Shown in pieces: positions 27,550 to 36,415 of a stretch of 64,000 bases of DNA (position 1 is its first letter; the number at the start of each line of letters is the position of its first letter). The position numbers were made by a program, and so were the translations under genes. Source of the DNA: Azonexus hydrophilus (GTDB lineage: Bacteria; Pseudomonadota; Gammaproteobacteria; Burkholderiales; Rhodocyclaceae); assembly GCF_001956855.1 (NCBI RefSeq), contig NZ_MTHD01000003.1, forward strand, positions 62,001-126,000, given 5' to 3'. Under the pieces are notes generated by a model, which saw only the letters and a program-made list of their open reading frames with translations, was not told the DNA's origin and ran no database searches.

Positions 27550-28955
27550 TCCTCTGCGTCCAGCGTGGTGTGAACGCTGAAAAGCTCTCCGGCCCGAACT
27601 GCCTTGCGGAAAAACTCGTTCTCTCCGGTGCGGGGCCAGCGGCGGGCGGCGAGTAGTTGTTGCACCTTGCGTCGAAATGCCCTTTTCCAGGGTTGTGGCG
27701 TGGTCAGGTCATGGTGCATGGCCAGCGCCATCGCCTTGTCAAGTTGGGCTGCATCCGAGATCGGTCGAAGCCAGAATCGCTCTGCTTGCCCCGCGCTGCT
27801 TCTCGGCGGCAGGGTGATGCCTCCGCCGGCCGGCCCCATCGGCCAGCGATCATTGTTGTGAAGGTGGTTCGCATAGAGCAGGAAATGGCTTGCAGGGCGG
27901 TCGGAAATCTCTTGGAGTGCCGCCTGAAGGGCGTGGCTTGTTGCTTGATGGTCGGGGTGCGGATCGATTTGCGGATGGGGCAGGATGATGACTTGCGGAC
28001 GGAAATGGCGAACGATTGCGGCTAGGTCGGCAACCAGGTTACGCCAAGTCGGATTGCCCTGTGCATCACCGGGCAATGGCAGGCTGTTCCATTGTCGTGC
28101 CGTACGCGTGTCGCACTCGCCTGATGTCCTGGAACCGAAGGACTGCTCCGGTGCAGCCTGCATCGACTGAAGTTGCATGCAGTAATAGCCCAATTGCAGG
28201 CAGGATGTTTGGGGAACATTCCCCCAGAGCGGGATGGCCATGCTGTCCCAGGTGCGCAAACGTCCCTTGAGTCGCGAGGCTTGTGCTGGATCAAGCCCCA
28301 GTGTTTCATAATGTCCGGCTTCGACTTCCCCCTGCGTCAGGGTGACGATCATGACATCCTTCGCTGCTTGGTAGAGCCCAAAGGCTGCCAGTTCGGCGTC
28401 GTCAGCGTGTGGTGCAAGCACGAGCAGGCGCTGCTCGCTGAAATCCGGGTTCCTGAAACCGGTAATGTGCAGCGGGCCATGAAGCTGGCAGTGATGGGTA
28501 TGCACTTTGATATTTTCAGCCGTAGCCATCTCGTTCGTCTGCTGCATGACCCAATGGCGTTGGCCACGACTTCCGCGTTCGAAATGGAATCGTTGCCCGG
28601 AAATTTCCAGCCAGGGGTCCAGAAAATGGCCTGCCAGGTTGCTTTCGATGCGGCAGCTAAACACCAGCGTATCTGCTGCTGGCAGAGGGCCGGCAAGCTT
28701 GATCTGTCCAGATTCGATACTGGCGGTGCGATCCCAGTCGCCAGCAAGGGCGAAGTGGTAGTCCGATCGTGGGCTGTAGAACAGGTGATCGGAAAACCAG
28801 GCTTCATGGGATAGCCAAAGGCCTAAGGCAAATAGCGGTACAAACCACCATCCCGCGATTACGCCGGATAACAGCAGCATGGCTGCGGCAGCGAACAGCA
28901 TCATGCGTTTGTTGCGACGATGCTGGCGCAGCAGTTCGGTTTTATCGTGTTTCAT
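27546..28955 (-). CDS. dnpA: PIG-L family de-N-acetylase, DnpA-like
   Basis: A 469-residue protein with two N-terminal membrane segments (about 20-55), a beta-rich middle region, and a PIG-L/LmbE deacetylase domain. The zinc-binding loop is LAPHADDAELAAFG and the second zinc region is HPDHQATSHAL. It probably removes an acetyl group from an N-acetylated sugar of the LPS core or precursor. Length, domain layout and neighbourhood match DnpA of Pseudomonas, a core-LPS-cluster gene linked to antibiotic tolerance. It starts at ATG 28955, 2 bases after the mig-14 stop, and is the last gene of the long minus-strand LPS operon. Confidence 0.82.
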   Translation of the reverse strand: MKHDKTELLRQHRRNKRMMLFAAAAMLLLSGVIAGWWFVPLFALGLWLSHEAWFSDHLFYSPRSDYHFALAGDWDRTASIESGQIKLAGPLPAADTLVFSCRIESNLAGHFLDPWLEISGQRFHFERGSRGQRHWVMQQTNEMATAENIKVHTHHCQLHGPLHITGFRNPDFSEQRLLVLAPHADDAELAAFGLYQAAKDVMIVTLTQGEVEAGHYETLGLDPAQASRLKGRLRTWDSMAIPLWGNVPQTSCLQLGYYCMQLQSMQAAPEQSFGSRTSGECDTRTARQWNSLPLPGDAQGNPTWRNLVADLAAIVRHFRPQVIILPHPQIDPHPDHQATSHALQAALQEISDRPASHFLLYANHLHNNDRWPMGPAGGGITLPPRSSAGQAERFWLRPISDAAQLDKAMALAMHHDLTTPQPWKRAFRRKVQQLLAARRWPRTGENEFFRKAVRAGELFSVHTTLDAED

Positions 28956-28957
28956 GT

Positions 28958-29860
28958 TCAGGTGCGATACATCGACACCGGGTGGCACCAACGCATCTTG
29001 TACTCGCGGTCGGCGCGTCCGAAAGAGTAACGCAGCATGCTGCCGGATTCACTGGCCATCGTGCGTGCCGACTGCGTGTTGATGTAGCTGAGAATGCTTC
29101 CGGGGCTATAGTCCCGGTAAGCAGGATCGACGCCGCCATTGACGTATTCGACGCTGATCCAGCCAGGAGATCGCACGTGATACAGCAGTTGGAAAGCAAT
29201 TGGCTGTTCATCATGCAGCAGCACACTACCCATCATGAAAGGGCGCATGGCACGGAGGACATCGACGAGCATGGCTTTTCCCGGGACTTCAAAGCCCCAG
29301 CGACGTGCGAATAACTCACTGTAGGTGGCAGCCTGCTCTTCTGGTTCGAACTGCGAGATATCACGGATTAACCCTCCGCTCTCAAGAAACAGACGCAATT
29401 CTCGCCGTTGATTGTAAAGAAATTTCTTGCTGTAGTTTTCCAGCGGCCGGACCATCGCCAATGCTTCATCCTGTATTTTCAGACCAGAAACATCAGGCGC
29501 ATGCAGTGGTGATATATAGTTTCCGGAAAAACGCAGGGGAATGTGCTTTCCCTGCGCAAAAGGGAAAATGAACTCGGCGTTGCCCAGGTCGAAAAGCCGT
29601 TTCTTGCCATGACGTTTCAAACCATTACGCGAGAGTGCGAGATCGCGCCCCCAAGTCGCCAGCGCTCCAGCTATCCCGCTTTCCCCTGGGTAGCCCAGAT
29701 AGCGGACGGGAATGCCGGCGATTTCGGAAAGTGCATGGACAACGTCAGGATGTGTGATGACGCTTCCACCGTAACGCCGCCAAGTAGCAGCATATTCGGT
29801 TTTGTCAATGGACTCCCAGCCGGATTCACGCCAGGGACGAAAGAAACTCAAAAAAGGCAT
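28958..29860 (-). CDS. mig-14: Mig-14 family protein (antimicrobial peptide resistance)
   Basis: A 300-residue protein of the Mig-14 family, which has a GNAT/FemAB-like acyltransferase fold. Typical stretches are YAATWRRYGGSVITHPDVV near residue 25 and a C-terminal part with VEYVNGGVDPAYRDYSPGS and FGRADREYKMRW. Mig-14 is known from Salmonella and Pseudomonas as an inner-membrane-associated factor for resistance to cationic peptides. Its place between waaL and the dnpA-like gene fits LPS modification. The start ATG follows the waaL stop directly (TAAATG). Confidence 0.82.
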   Translation of the reverse strand: MPFLSFFRPWRESGWESIDKTEYAATWRRYGGSVITHPDVVHALSEIAGIPVRYLGYPGESGIAGALATWGRDLALSRNGLKRHGKKRLFDLGNAEFIFPFAQGKHIPLRFSGNYISPLHAPDVSGLKIQDEALAMVRPLENYSKKFLYNQRRELRLFLESGGLIRDISQFEPEEQAATYSELFARRWGFEVPGKAMLVDVLRAMRPFMMGSVLLHDEQPIAFQLLYHVRSPGWISVEYVNGGVDPAYRDYSPGSILSYINTQSARTMASESGSMLRYSFGRADREYKMRWCHPVSMYRT

Positions 29861-31033
29861 TTATGTATTGGTATGCGTCTGGGGAGTGCGGCTTCCCGGA
29901 TGAATAATGAGGGCCGCCGGAAGCAGGATCAGCAGCCAGAGTTCGTCCGGGTTTCCCACAAGAAAACTACCATCGAATGCCAAACCGATCATGCCGCTAA
30001 GGAGATAGAGCCCCCAAGGATTGCGATTTTTCCACGCAATGTACATGGTCAGCGACATCAACAGGCAGAACGTAAGCAAGGCCGGCAGGCCAGCAAAGAC
30101 ACCTAGCGAGAGATAAATGCTGTGGGGGTGAAGAATCCCGCCGCCACCTGTCAGGATGACGTCGCTCTTGTGCTCCATGCCGCAGCCTTGCATAAGGCCA
30201 CAGTCTCTCCATTCATTCATCAATGCTGCCCAAATTTCAAAGCGGGCTGAATCTCCCCGGGCTACCAGTGCGTGAATCTGCGGGATTTCCGAATATGCCC
30301 ATAATGCGCAGCCAGCCATCAGCAGGCCTCCAACCGAAAGGAATCTGCGCGTTTGAGGATGGGTGCTTGCCAGGTAGATGATTGCCATAAAAGAAAGTAC
30401 GAACAGTCCGACCAGACCTGAGCGACTTTGCAGGGCGAAGGCAGCGATGAAGAGTGTGAACAGCAGGCCTGCGATCAGTTCTTTCCAGGCACCTTGCCGT
30501 ATCCAGCTTGGAAGATTCAACGCAAAACAACAGCTTAACCAGATACTGGAGTAGATGGGCCCGGTCATTCGCCCTGGTAGCCATAATACCTTCTCGCCAA
30601 AAGCATACTCACCGATAATCCAGTAATAAATACTGGAGCCGCCCATGTAGATAAGCACACTCCAGAAAAGGCTGCGTGTGAAATCTGAATCAAGGAAGAT
30701 TTTTGGTGCAATGAGTTGTCCAACTGCCAGCATGAACAGACAGACGTAGAGAATATGTTTGAAGAACTGTGCATCACCTGATTCAATGCCGACGTAGATC
30801 AGCCAGAGCATAAGCAAGCCCCAAAGCCAGAAAACACGTGATATTTCGAGTTTTCGACAATGTCCGCCAATCAGGGCAAATAGCGCAGGCAACGCCATCA
30901 GGGCATAGAAAACGTTGTTCACCATCTTCGACGTGGGTAGCAGCATGAAGCTGGCGATAAAGGCCAATAGGCCTGCTGTAAGCAGTTTTTGCAGGCGTGT
31001 TTCACCAAGCGCTGAGTAGAGATGATGGATCAA
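29861..31033 (-). CDS. waaL: O-antigen ligase family protein
   Basis: A 390-residue polytopic membrane protein with about ten hydrophobic helices and a large periplasmic loop near the C-terminal third. The loop holds the conserved His in LHPHSIYLSLGVFAG and, before it, LQSRSGLVGLFVLSF. This fits the WaaL/Wzy-C family, which joins O-antigen to lipid A-core in the periplasm. The probable start is TTG 31033, overlapping the upstream stop codon (TTGA), with GGGGGAC about 6 bases ahead. Without an O-antigen polymerase or flippase in view, it could instead ligate a short glycan. Confidence 0.85.
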   Translation of the reverse strand: MIHHLYSALGETRLQKLLTAGLLAFIASFMLLPTSKMVNNVFYALMALPALFALIGGHCRKLEISRVFWLWGLLMLWLIYVGIESGDAQFFKHILYVCLFMLAVGQLIAPKIFLDSDFTRSLFWSVLIYMGGSSIYYWIIGEYAFGEKVLWLPGRMTGPIYSSIWLSCCFALNLPSWIRQGAWKELIAGLLFTLFIAAFALQSRSGLVGLFVLSFMAIIYLASTHPQTRRFLSVGGLLMAGCALWAYSEIPQIHALVARGDSARFEIWAALMNEWRDCGLMQGCGMEHKSDVILTGGGGILHPHSIYLSLGVFAGLPALLTFCLLMSLTMYIAWKNRNPWGLYLLSGMIGLAFDGSFLVGNPDELWLLILLPAALIIHPGSRTPQTHTNT

Positions 31034-31788
31034 AATAGTCCCCCGATCAGGATGCCTAGGCCGAGCGCCAGAGCAATACGGATTTTTTCCATTTTCTTGC
31101 GCCGCGCCTTTGCTTTTCGCTCCCGCGGTAGAGTGACATGTTCTCCCCAGCCTGTATGGAGTACTGCATCATTTTCAAGAATGAGCGCATAGCGCTCTGC
31201 TGCTGCATAGAGTCTGGAAAGCGTTTTTTCACCCGGGTATTGGGCGAATGGTGCCAAGGGAAGGTAGTCCGCCAGTCGGCGCAAGCCGGGATTGAATGAA
31301 AAACCCTGCCAGTCTGCCTTGTCGGAAAAAACCTGATAACAGGGGATGCCGGCCAGCGTCTTGCGCGGCCCCAATTGCACGTAGGGGCTATGGATGGAGA
31401 GGTCGTGCGCGTAGCTGCGTAACCAGACTTGCAGGGCTTGTGTGTCTTCCTGCAAGAGCGCGAGAGAGTCTTCGATGAAACCCGGTCGATAAAATGCCCA
31501 ATCATCCTCGCAGTGGAAGATCCATGGCGTTTCGACATGGCTGTAGGCCAGATCGACAGATTTCATTTGTCCAAGTTTTGGCGTATTGACGAAAAACCGC
31601 GTCCACGGGCGCCAGTGCTCGGGAATGCAACTGGAGACTGTTTCATCACCGGAGTCTTCGGTGATCAGCACAGCCCGTATCGGGGCCGTGTTGTAGTTGT
31701 CCAGACTCTCCAGTGTTCTGCGTAGCAGGTCGAAGCGGCCGCAACTGGTGACCACGATGGAAATTTGGCTGTCGTTGGAGAAGATCAT
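31030..31788 (-). CDS. GT2-type glycosyltransferase
   Basis: A 252-residue GT-A glycosyltransferase. It opens ISIVVTSCGRFDLLRRTLESL and has the nucleotide-binding HCEDDWAFYRPGFIEDSL, where EDD is the DxD-like motif. A basic tail with a short hydrophobic segment (ALALGLGILIGGLF) at the very end may hold it at the membrane. It starts at ATG 31788 in an ATGA overlap with the upstream gene and ends in the TTGA start of waaL. It probably adds a sugar to the outer core. Confidence 0.82.
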   Translation of the reverse strand: MIFSNDSQISIVVTSCGRFDLLRRTLESLDNYNTAPIRAVLITEDSGDETVSSCIPEHWRPWTRFFVNTPKLGQMKSVDLAYSHVETPWIFHCEDDWAFYRPGFIEDSLALLQEDTQALQVWLRSYAHDLSIHSPYVQLGPRKTLAGIPCYQVFSDKADWQGFSFNPGLRRLADYLPLAPFAQYPGEKTLSRLYAAAERYALILENDAVLHTGWGEHVTLPRERKAKARRKKMEKIRIALALGLGILIGGLF

Positions 31789-32681
31789 GATGGGCAGGCC
31801 CGGAAGCCGGTTGTGGTGATATGCCAGCAGCCGCTTTTTGGTAGCGCAGAATCTGCCAGTGAGTTTTGTTCTGCTTCGCTGCACCAGTCCGTTCGCTGTT
31901 TCCACCCAATGAAATGGAAGTATGGAAATGCGCGCGGTCCATCGGCGCTATTGGTCAATTTTCCACGCTTCCAGCACCAATGGCTCGGGAAATTGAAGCT
32001 GCCATCATGCCATGGAACACGGCCATAGGGCGTGGTGCAGGCCTCGATAAACTCACTGCGGTGCCAGAGTGGATTGGTGAGCGAAAGGAGCCTGCGGAGC
32101 GGGCGTGGCCATTTCTTGAAACGGACGAAAAGCCGGCTGAACGCCCCTTCGTCAAAACCGAAATGCTCCCTGCTCTCCAGTTTTTCCTGCCAGTTAGGGA
32201 CCTGGCGAAAAAGGCTACGTATTTCCGGGGTGTTGCGAAGAAGGCAGAGGTGCCCGGATATCCGGCGCTCGTGTGTGGACAACACGTCATGACGCTCCAG
32301 TCGCGCCGGGGTGAAGTAATTGCGCAGGTCGCCATAAATGAGGTCAATGTCGCTGAATCCCCAGAAATCGTAACCTGATAATGCCTCTGCGTGAACTTCT
32401 CCGAGTGCCGGTTTGAGGTCGCAGAGTTTGTAGGGACTGTCCGGTGTGAAGCTGATTTCCAACTTCTCGGAAACTGACTGACAATAAGCCTTGAAAGTGG
32501 TCGCGACGAAGCGCACGTTCTCCGGTGCATCCTTGGGGGTGCCGCAGTCGGTCAGGAATAGCCAGTCAATATCCGGGTTGTATCGGCAACTCTCCAAAAA
32601 AAAAGTCATCCAGAATGGCCATTTGCCGAAATAGGGAACAATGAACAGGATTTTTTGGTGCGGTGGGGAAGGTGGCGTCAT
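31785..32681 (-). CDS. Putative glycosyltransferase (DUF6625-like)
   Basis: A 298-residue protein. The opening ILFIVPYFGKWPFWMTFFLE and the later WGFSDIDLIYGDLRNYF, with SDID as a DxD-like metal site, match a family of uncharacterised GT-A-type transferases found in polysaccharide loci. A Trp- and Cys-containing C-terminal part (NFPSHWCWKRGKL) is also visible. It overlaps its downstream neighbour by ATGA and follows the CgeB-like gene by 43 bases. Sugar specificity cannot be judged. Confidence 0.68.
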   Translation of the reverse strand: MTPPSPPHQKILFIVPYFGKWPFWMTFFLESCRYNPDIDWLFLTDCGTPKDAPENVRFVATTFKAYCQSVSEKLEISFTPDSPYKLCDLKPALGEVHAEALSGYDFWGFSDIDLIYGDLRNYFTPARLERHDVLSTHERRISGHLCLLRNTPEIRSLFRQVPNWQEKLESREHFGFDEGAFSRLFVRFKKWPRPLRRLLSLTNPLWHRSEFIEACTTPYGRVPWHDGSFNFPSHWCWKRGKLTNSADGPRAFPYFHFIGWKQRTDWCSEAEQNSLADSALPKSGCWHITTTGFRACPS

Positions 32682-32724
32682 GCGCGCTCCGTGGTTGTCT
32701 GTTCCTCAACAGTGCTGATTTTTG

Positions 32725-33684
32725 TCAAAATCCAAGGCGATTCCGGAAGCGGGTCATCCAGCCTGGTGGCGGTTGCTGTCTTAAGTCTGGCCTCATCGCA
32801 TCGACAACGCTTGCACCCAGTGTGGCGAACTCGTAGTGGCTTGCTGCCAAGTCTCGGCCCCGTCTTGCAATATGTTCGGTCAAGGCAGGGTTCTGTCTAA
32901 GTACTGCCAGCTTTTGACGCAGTTCGGCAACATCGCGATAAAGCACCAGGTTTTCCATGTCAATGAATCCGAGGGCCTGGTTTTCGGCTTCGCCCTGGTT
33001 GTAGGCCAATAGCACACAGCCGCATGCCATTGCCTCAAAGTTCTTGATCATGTATTCGCCCATGCCAACGTCGGCACTGACGAAAAACCGGATACGGTTC
33101 AATGTCTCAAGATATTCCGCCCCCGATTTTGTGCGCGTGACCAGCAATGTTTCTTGTTGTCCAAGGTCTTCAAGCAATCGGCGTCGCCCATCATAGGCCG
33201 TGCTTTTGACGCTGCCCACAAACGCCAGTTCGATATCGCGCTCAATGCCTTTGTCGTGAAGCAAGGTGCCGTCGTAACCTTTCGGGACGAAAACGGCATC
33301 AAAGCCTTCTGATCGTAATTGCTCGGTTACCGTGAATCCCGAAGAAATGACTCGCGCCCAAGGCAGATGTCGGTAATGCTTGGAAAAGCATCCACTGTAT
33401 TTGCAGGGAATGTAATTCTGATAAGCGTCATGCTCCAGAATGACAAGGTTGGGAACGCTGGCGATGAATTCGACTTGCCGGATTTCCTGTTTGAAACGCA
33501 GGAAAAACAGGATTCGGTCATAGTTGGTGACGTCGACGTTTTGCTTGAAATAGCGACGCAGATGTCTTTGTTCCGTATCGTCCAGCCAACGTATGTCGCA
33601 GTCGCAGTGGGCGGCGATGCCCTCGTAAAAACGGTCAAGGATGACGCGTTGTTCTTTTTGAACAAGGAAAAGAACTTTCATCAT
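32725..33684 (-). CDS. GT-B glycosyltransferase, CgeB-like C-terminal domain
   Basis: A 319-residue glycosyltransferase. The N-terminal half is a Rossmann-like domain (KVLFLVQKEQRVILDRFYEG). The C-terminal half has ELAFVGSVKSTAYDGRRRLL and YMIKNFEAMACGCVLLAYN, the donor-binding block of the CgeB/Glyco_trans_1_2 group. It starts at ATG 33684 (or the next codon ATG 33681) in an ATGA overlap with the acetyltransferase gene. Part of the outer-core/O-chain gene set. Confidence 0.78.
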   Translation of the reverse strand: MMKVLFLVQKEQRVILDRFYEGIAAHCDCDIRWLDDTEQRHLRRYFKQNVDVTNYDRILFFLRFKQEIRQVEFIASVPNLVILEHDAYQNYIPCKYSGCFSKHYRHLPWARVISSGFTVTEQLRSEGFDAVFVPKGYDGTLLHDKGIERDIELAFVGSVKSTAYDGRRRLLEDLGQQETLLVTRTKSGAEYLETLNRIRFFVSADVGMGEYMIKNFEAMACGCVLLAYNQGEAENQALGFIDMENLVLYRDVAELRQKLAVLRQNPALTEHIARRGRDLAASHYEFATLGASVVDAMRPDLRQQPPPGWMTRFRNRLGF

Positions 33685-34403
33685 GCGGTTTCCGGTATTT
33701 TTTCAGTGGTCAGCGGCGTCATGTGGTCGCGCGTGATTCGCAATCCTGAATAATGTGCTTGTGCTTCAGGGGGGCGCTGGTTCAGGTGGAGTAGAAAGTC
33801 GGCGGGTTTGTCCATTGGCGCGTGGCTGAGGTAATTCCGAGGCAGATTCCACCAGCGACTGGCCAGCAGGCCCACAATGATCTCAGGCGGATGGCGAAAA
33901 CGAATAACGCGACCCGGGGTGCCGGCGAATATCGCGTAGGGGGGTACATCCTGTGTAACGATCGTGCGTGCCCCAATCACTGCTCCGGTTCCAATCGTCA
34001 CGCCCTCCATGATGATAGCCTCCCGGCCAACCCATACGTCATGCTCTAGCCTTGCCGGCCTTGCGGGGGGGACGAAATTACGTCCATCGGCATCGTGTTG
34101 GAACGGGTGTGTGCTAACCCAGTCCAGAGGGTGTCCGTGGCGCTCCAATCCCAAGATGACGCCGTTTCCGATAGAACAGAAACGGCCAATTTTACTGATG
34201 CTAAGAATTTCGCAGCCGCTGCGAATATACGATGACGCTCCTACGGAGAGGTGTTGAAAACTGATGCTTGCTGAGGCGATGCTTGCCCCTTCCTCAATCT
34301 GAAGTTGCGCTGACTTCCCCAGTTTTTTCTGGTCAAAGGCAATTTTTATATCGAGCGCCCGGAGGCGTCGATTCAGCAGGAGTTTTCTGACGTATGCGCG
34401 CAT
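33681..34403 (-). CDS. Left-handed beta-helix O-acetyltransferase (CatB-related), copy 1
   Basis: A 240-residue hexapeptide-repeat protein. Coils such as IGRFCSIGNGVIL and VWVGREAIIMEGVTIGTGAVIGA form the left-handed helix; RHGHPLDWVSTHPF carries the conserved catalytic His region, and VPPYAIFAGTPGRVIRFRHPP ends the domain. It probably O-acetylates a sugar of the LPS glycan. It starts at ATG 34403 and overlaps the preceding acetyltransferase by 31 bases. The two proteins share the same architecture and may be an ancient duplication. Confidence 0.8.
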   Translation of the reverse strand: MRAYVRKLLLNRRLRALDIKIAFDQKKLGKSAQLQIEEGASIASASISFQHLSVGASSYIRSGCEILSISKIGRFCSIGNGVILGLERHGHPLDWVSTHPFQHDADGRNFVPPARPARLEHDVWVGREAIIMEGVTIGTGAVIGARTIVTQDVPPYAIFAGTPGRVIRFRHPPEIIVGLLASRWWNLPRNYLSHAPMDKPADFLLHLNQRPPEAQAHYSGLRITRDHMTPLTTEKIPETA

Positions 34404-35035
34404 TCGTTTGTTGCCAGGTTGAGCTGAATTTTTTCTGCCAGGGTGTTTTCGTCGGGCGGGGCGCACAGCACCGGCATGAGTGCCTTGATTTCGGGAAGCG
34501 GCAGGTGCCACCACTGCAATTTCAAAAGCAATTCCGTGATCATTGGTGAAAAGCGGGACTTGATGAAAGTTGCCGGATTTCCTCCCACGATCTGGTAAGG
34601 AGGGATGTTGCCGATGACCGTTGAATTGGCGGCGATGACTGCACCGTCGCCAATATTTATTCCCGACATGATGGTGACACCGGAGCCTATCCATACATCG
34701 TTGCCGATTATCACGTTCCCCTTGGTGCTTGGGTGATCCCCAATGTGAAAGTCGCCGAAATATTCATTGTGCACGTGCCCGAATGGGTAAGTGCTTATCC
34801 AGTCAGTTCTGTGATTTCCGCCAAGAAATATCTGAACATTGTCTGCAATTGAGCAAAACTTGCCAATTTCCAAACCCGCTCCTTCACCCCACTGCCGAAT
34901 GCGCAGATTTTCTGAACCGTAGGTAAAGGTGCCAATTTTTATGCAGCTTTTCCCCTTGAAATAGGTGGTTTGGACGGCCGGGTCTGTCGCCTGACGCTTC
35001 CTCTTTCTTGAGAATATTTTATGAAATATTTTCAT
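34373..35035 (-). CDS. Left-handed beta-helix O-acetyltransferase (CatB-related), copy 2
   Basis: A 220-residue acetyltransferase of the same kind as its downstream neighbour. It has IGKFCSIADNVQIFLGGNHR with DWISTYPFGH (catalytic His region), VWIGSGVTIMSGINIGDGAVIAA and IPPYQIVGGNPATFIKSRF. A basic N-terminus (KIFSRKRKRQ) may bind the membrane surface. The gene appears richer in A and T than the flanking housekeeping genes, as does most of 29.8-36 kb. It overlaps the methyltransferase gene by 17 bases. Confidence 0.8.
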   Translation of the reverse strand: MKIFHKIFSRKRKRQATDPAVQTTYFKGKSCIKIGTFTYGSENLRIRQWGEGAGLEIGKFCSIADNVQIFLGGNHRTDWISTYPFGHVHNEYFGDFHIGDHPSTKGNVIIGNDVWIGSGVTIMSGINIGDGAVIAANSTVIGNIPPYQIVGGNPATFIKSRFSPMITELLLKLQWWHLPLPEIKALMPVLCAPPDENTLAEKIQLNLATNECAHTSENSC

Positions 35036-35648
35036 TTTTGAATTGAGGGTTGTGTTCGGTGTGCTTGATCGCCCGAAGTTGCCAGAGAAGATGGGTTTTT
35101 CGCTGTCTTTTAATCAGAGATCTCTTCAGGCTACGGAGATGTTTTCCAATACTACGCTCAGCTGTCAGGTGAAGCCTGGGGTGAACCCATGTCGATTCGA
35201 TGACTTCAAACTGTCCCATGAACCCGTAATTCCGGCTATAGAGATAATCCCGGCAAAAATACTGGTGGGTTTCTTCTGTGATGATGTTGATGTGGGTCGG
35301 GTCCTGAAAGGCTTCGGGGGCAGGGTATGCAGGTGTGACAGCGTAGAACACTCCGCCATGGTTCAAGGTCCGCCATATTTCATTCATCAGCTCAATGAAT
35401 GGAAAACGTACTTGGTTTTCTTGGGAGAGCAGCATTCGGGGGATGTGTTCGATAAAATCGAAAGCAGATATCGAATCGAAATAATTGTCTTGAAACGGTA
35501 TGGGCTCAAGCGTCAAATTGGCGCTTCGGTAATTCAGATTGGTCTGCTCATCCCGTGGGGGTTGATAAATGTCAACACCAAAGACTTCCTCTGCACCAAA
35601 CGGGTTACGTGGGCGTTTGCCGCATCCAATGTCGAGATGGCGTTTCAT
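35019..35648 (-). CDS. SAM-dependent methyltransferase
   Basis: A 209-residue class I methyltransferase. The SAM-binding motif LDIGCGKRPRN lies at residues 5-15 and FDFIEHIPR about 70 residues later is the post-I acidic region. It probably methylates a glycan residue of the LPS, perhaps a chain end. ATG 35648 overlaps the GT2 gene stop by ATGA. The longer open frame upstream lies inside that gene and is not used. Confidence 0.82.
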   Translation of the reverse strand: MKRHLDIGCGKRPRNPFGAEEVFGVDIYQPPRDEQTNLNYRSANLTLEPIPFQDNYFDSISAFDFIEHIPRMLLSQENQVRFPFIELMNEIWRTLNHGGVFYAVTPAYPAPEAFQDPTHINIITEETHQYFCRDYLYSRNYGFMGQFEVIESTWVHPRLHLTAERSIGKHLRSLKRSLIKRQRKTHLLWQLRAIKHTEHNPQFKNENIS

Positions 35649-36415
35649 TTTCTTAGGCTTTCCTTGATGAACAACAGGCCCAGTTTTGTGTAAAAGGTGA
35701 GCAGTTTCCGGAAGTAGGTCAGAACCCCAATTTGTCCCCATTTCCTTTGGAAATCAATTTTGGCTCGTCTCGTCAACAGGCGCTGCTGAACACGAGGTCT
35801 CGACTTGAGCGTCTTGCTCTCCACGTGGTCGACGATTGCATTGCTGATCAGCGCATGACGCAAACCATGTTTTTCCAGCGTCATGGCGTAATCATTATCA
35901 GCAAACCAGAATTTGAAGCGCTCATCCAGTAACCCGGTGACGTCGAGCATGTCACGGCGGAAAAACAGACACCAGCCGGCGACTTCCATCCTGACTCTGT
36001 ATCCGTAATGTGCACCGGTACCAGGATTGATGCCAACGCTTGGATGATGGAGTGAACAGATTGGACTGGCGCTGTATAGCGCAGGGTCGTTTTTGAATGC
36101 GGCAAGCAAGGCGCTGGCCCAACCCGGGTGGAAAACCAGGTCGTTGTTGCACAGGCAGACGTACGATGCCGAGGACATCGCAATCCCGATATTCATGTAG
36201 GCGTGATAGCCAAATGGCGTTGTCGGGTAGATGGTGCGTATATTCGCGCCTTGGTAAGGAGCCGCCTTGGCATTTGACTCGATAACGATGATGCGGAATT
36301 CAATGTCGGGATTGTCCTGTTCCGACGCGAGCAGGGTTTCCAGGCCGTGCTCAGTGGTTTCGCGCAGTGCCGGGGTGCTGGCCAGGCTCAGGATGATGAT
36401 GTCGATTGTGGTCAT
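35645..36415 (-). CDS. GT2-family glycosyltransferase
   Basis: A 256-residue GT-A enzyme of the rhamnosyltransferase-like GT2 group. IDIIILSLASTPALRE opens the protein; YVCLCNNDLVFHPGWASALL holds the DxD-like metal site; and AGWCLFFRRDMLDVTGLLDERF with DNDYAMTL is the typical acceptor region. ATG 36415 overlaps the GT4 gene stop by ATGA. Position and family make it a candidate for an outer-core or O-chain rhamnosyltransferase, but the sugar is not determined. Confidence 0.82.
   Translation of the reverse strand: MTTIDIIILSLASTPALRETTEHGLETLLASEQDNPDIEFRIIVIESNAKAAPYQGANIRTIYPTTPFGYHAYMNIGIAMSSASYVCLCNNDLVFHPGWASALLAAFKNDPALYSASPICSLHHPSVGINPGTGAHYGYRVRMEVAGWCLFFRRDMLDVTGLLDERFKFWFADNDYAMTLEKHGLRHALISNAIVDHVESKTLKSRPRVQQRLLTRRAKIDFQRKWGQIGVLTYFRKLLTFYTKLGLLFIKESLRK

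Noticed and set aside
28958..29860. Assignment of this gene as a generic GNAT acetyltransferase
   Set aside because: The length, N-terminal YGGS..THP region and LPS-core context fit Mig-14 better; the GNAT-like fold is part of that family.
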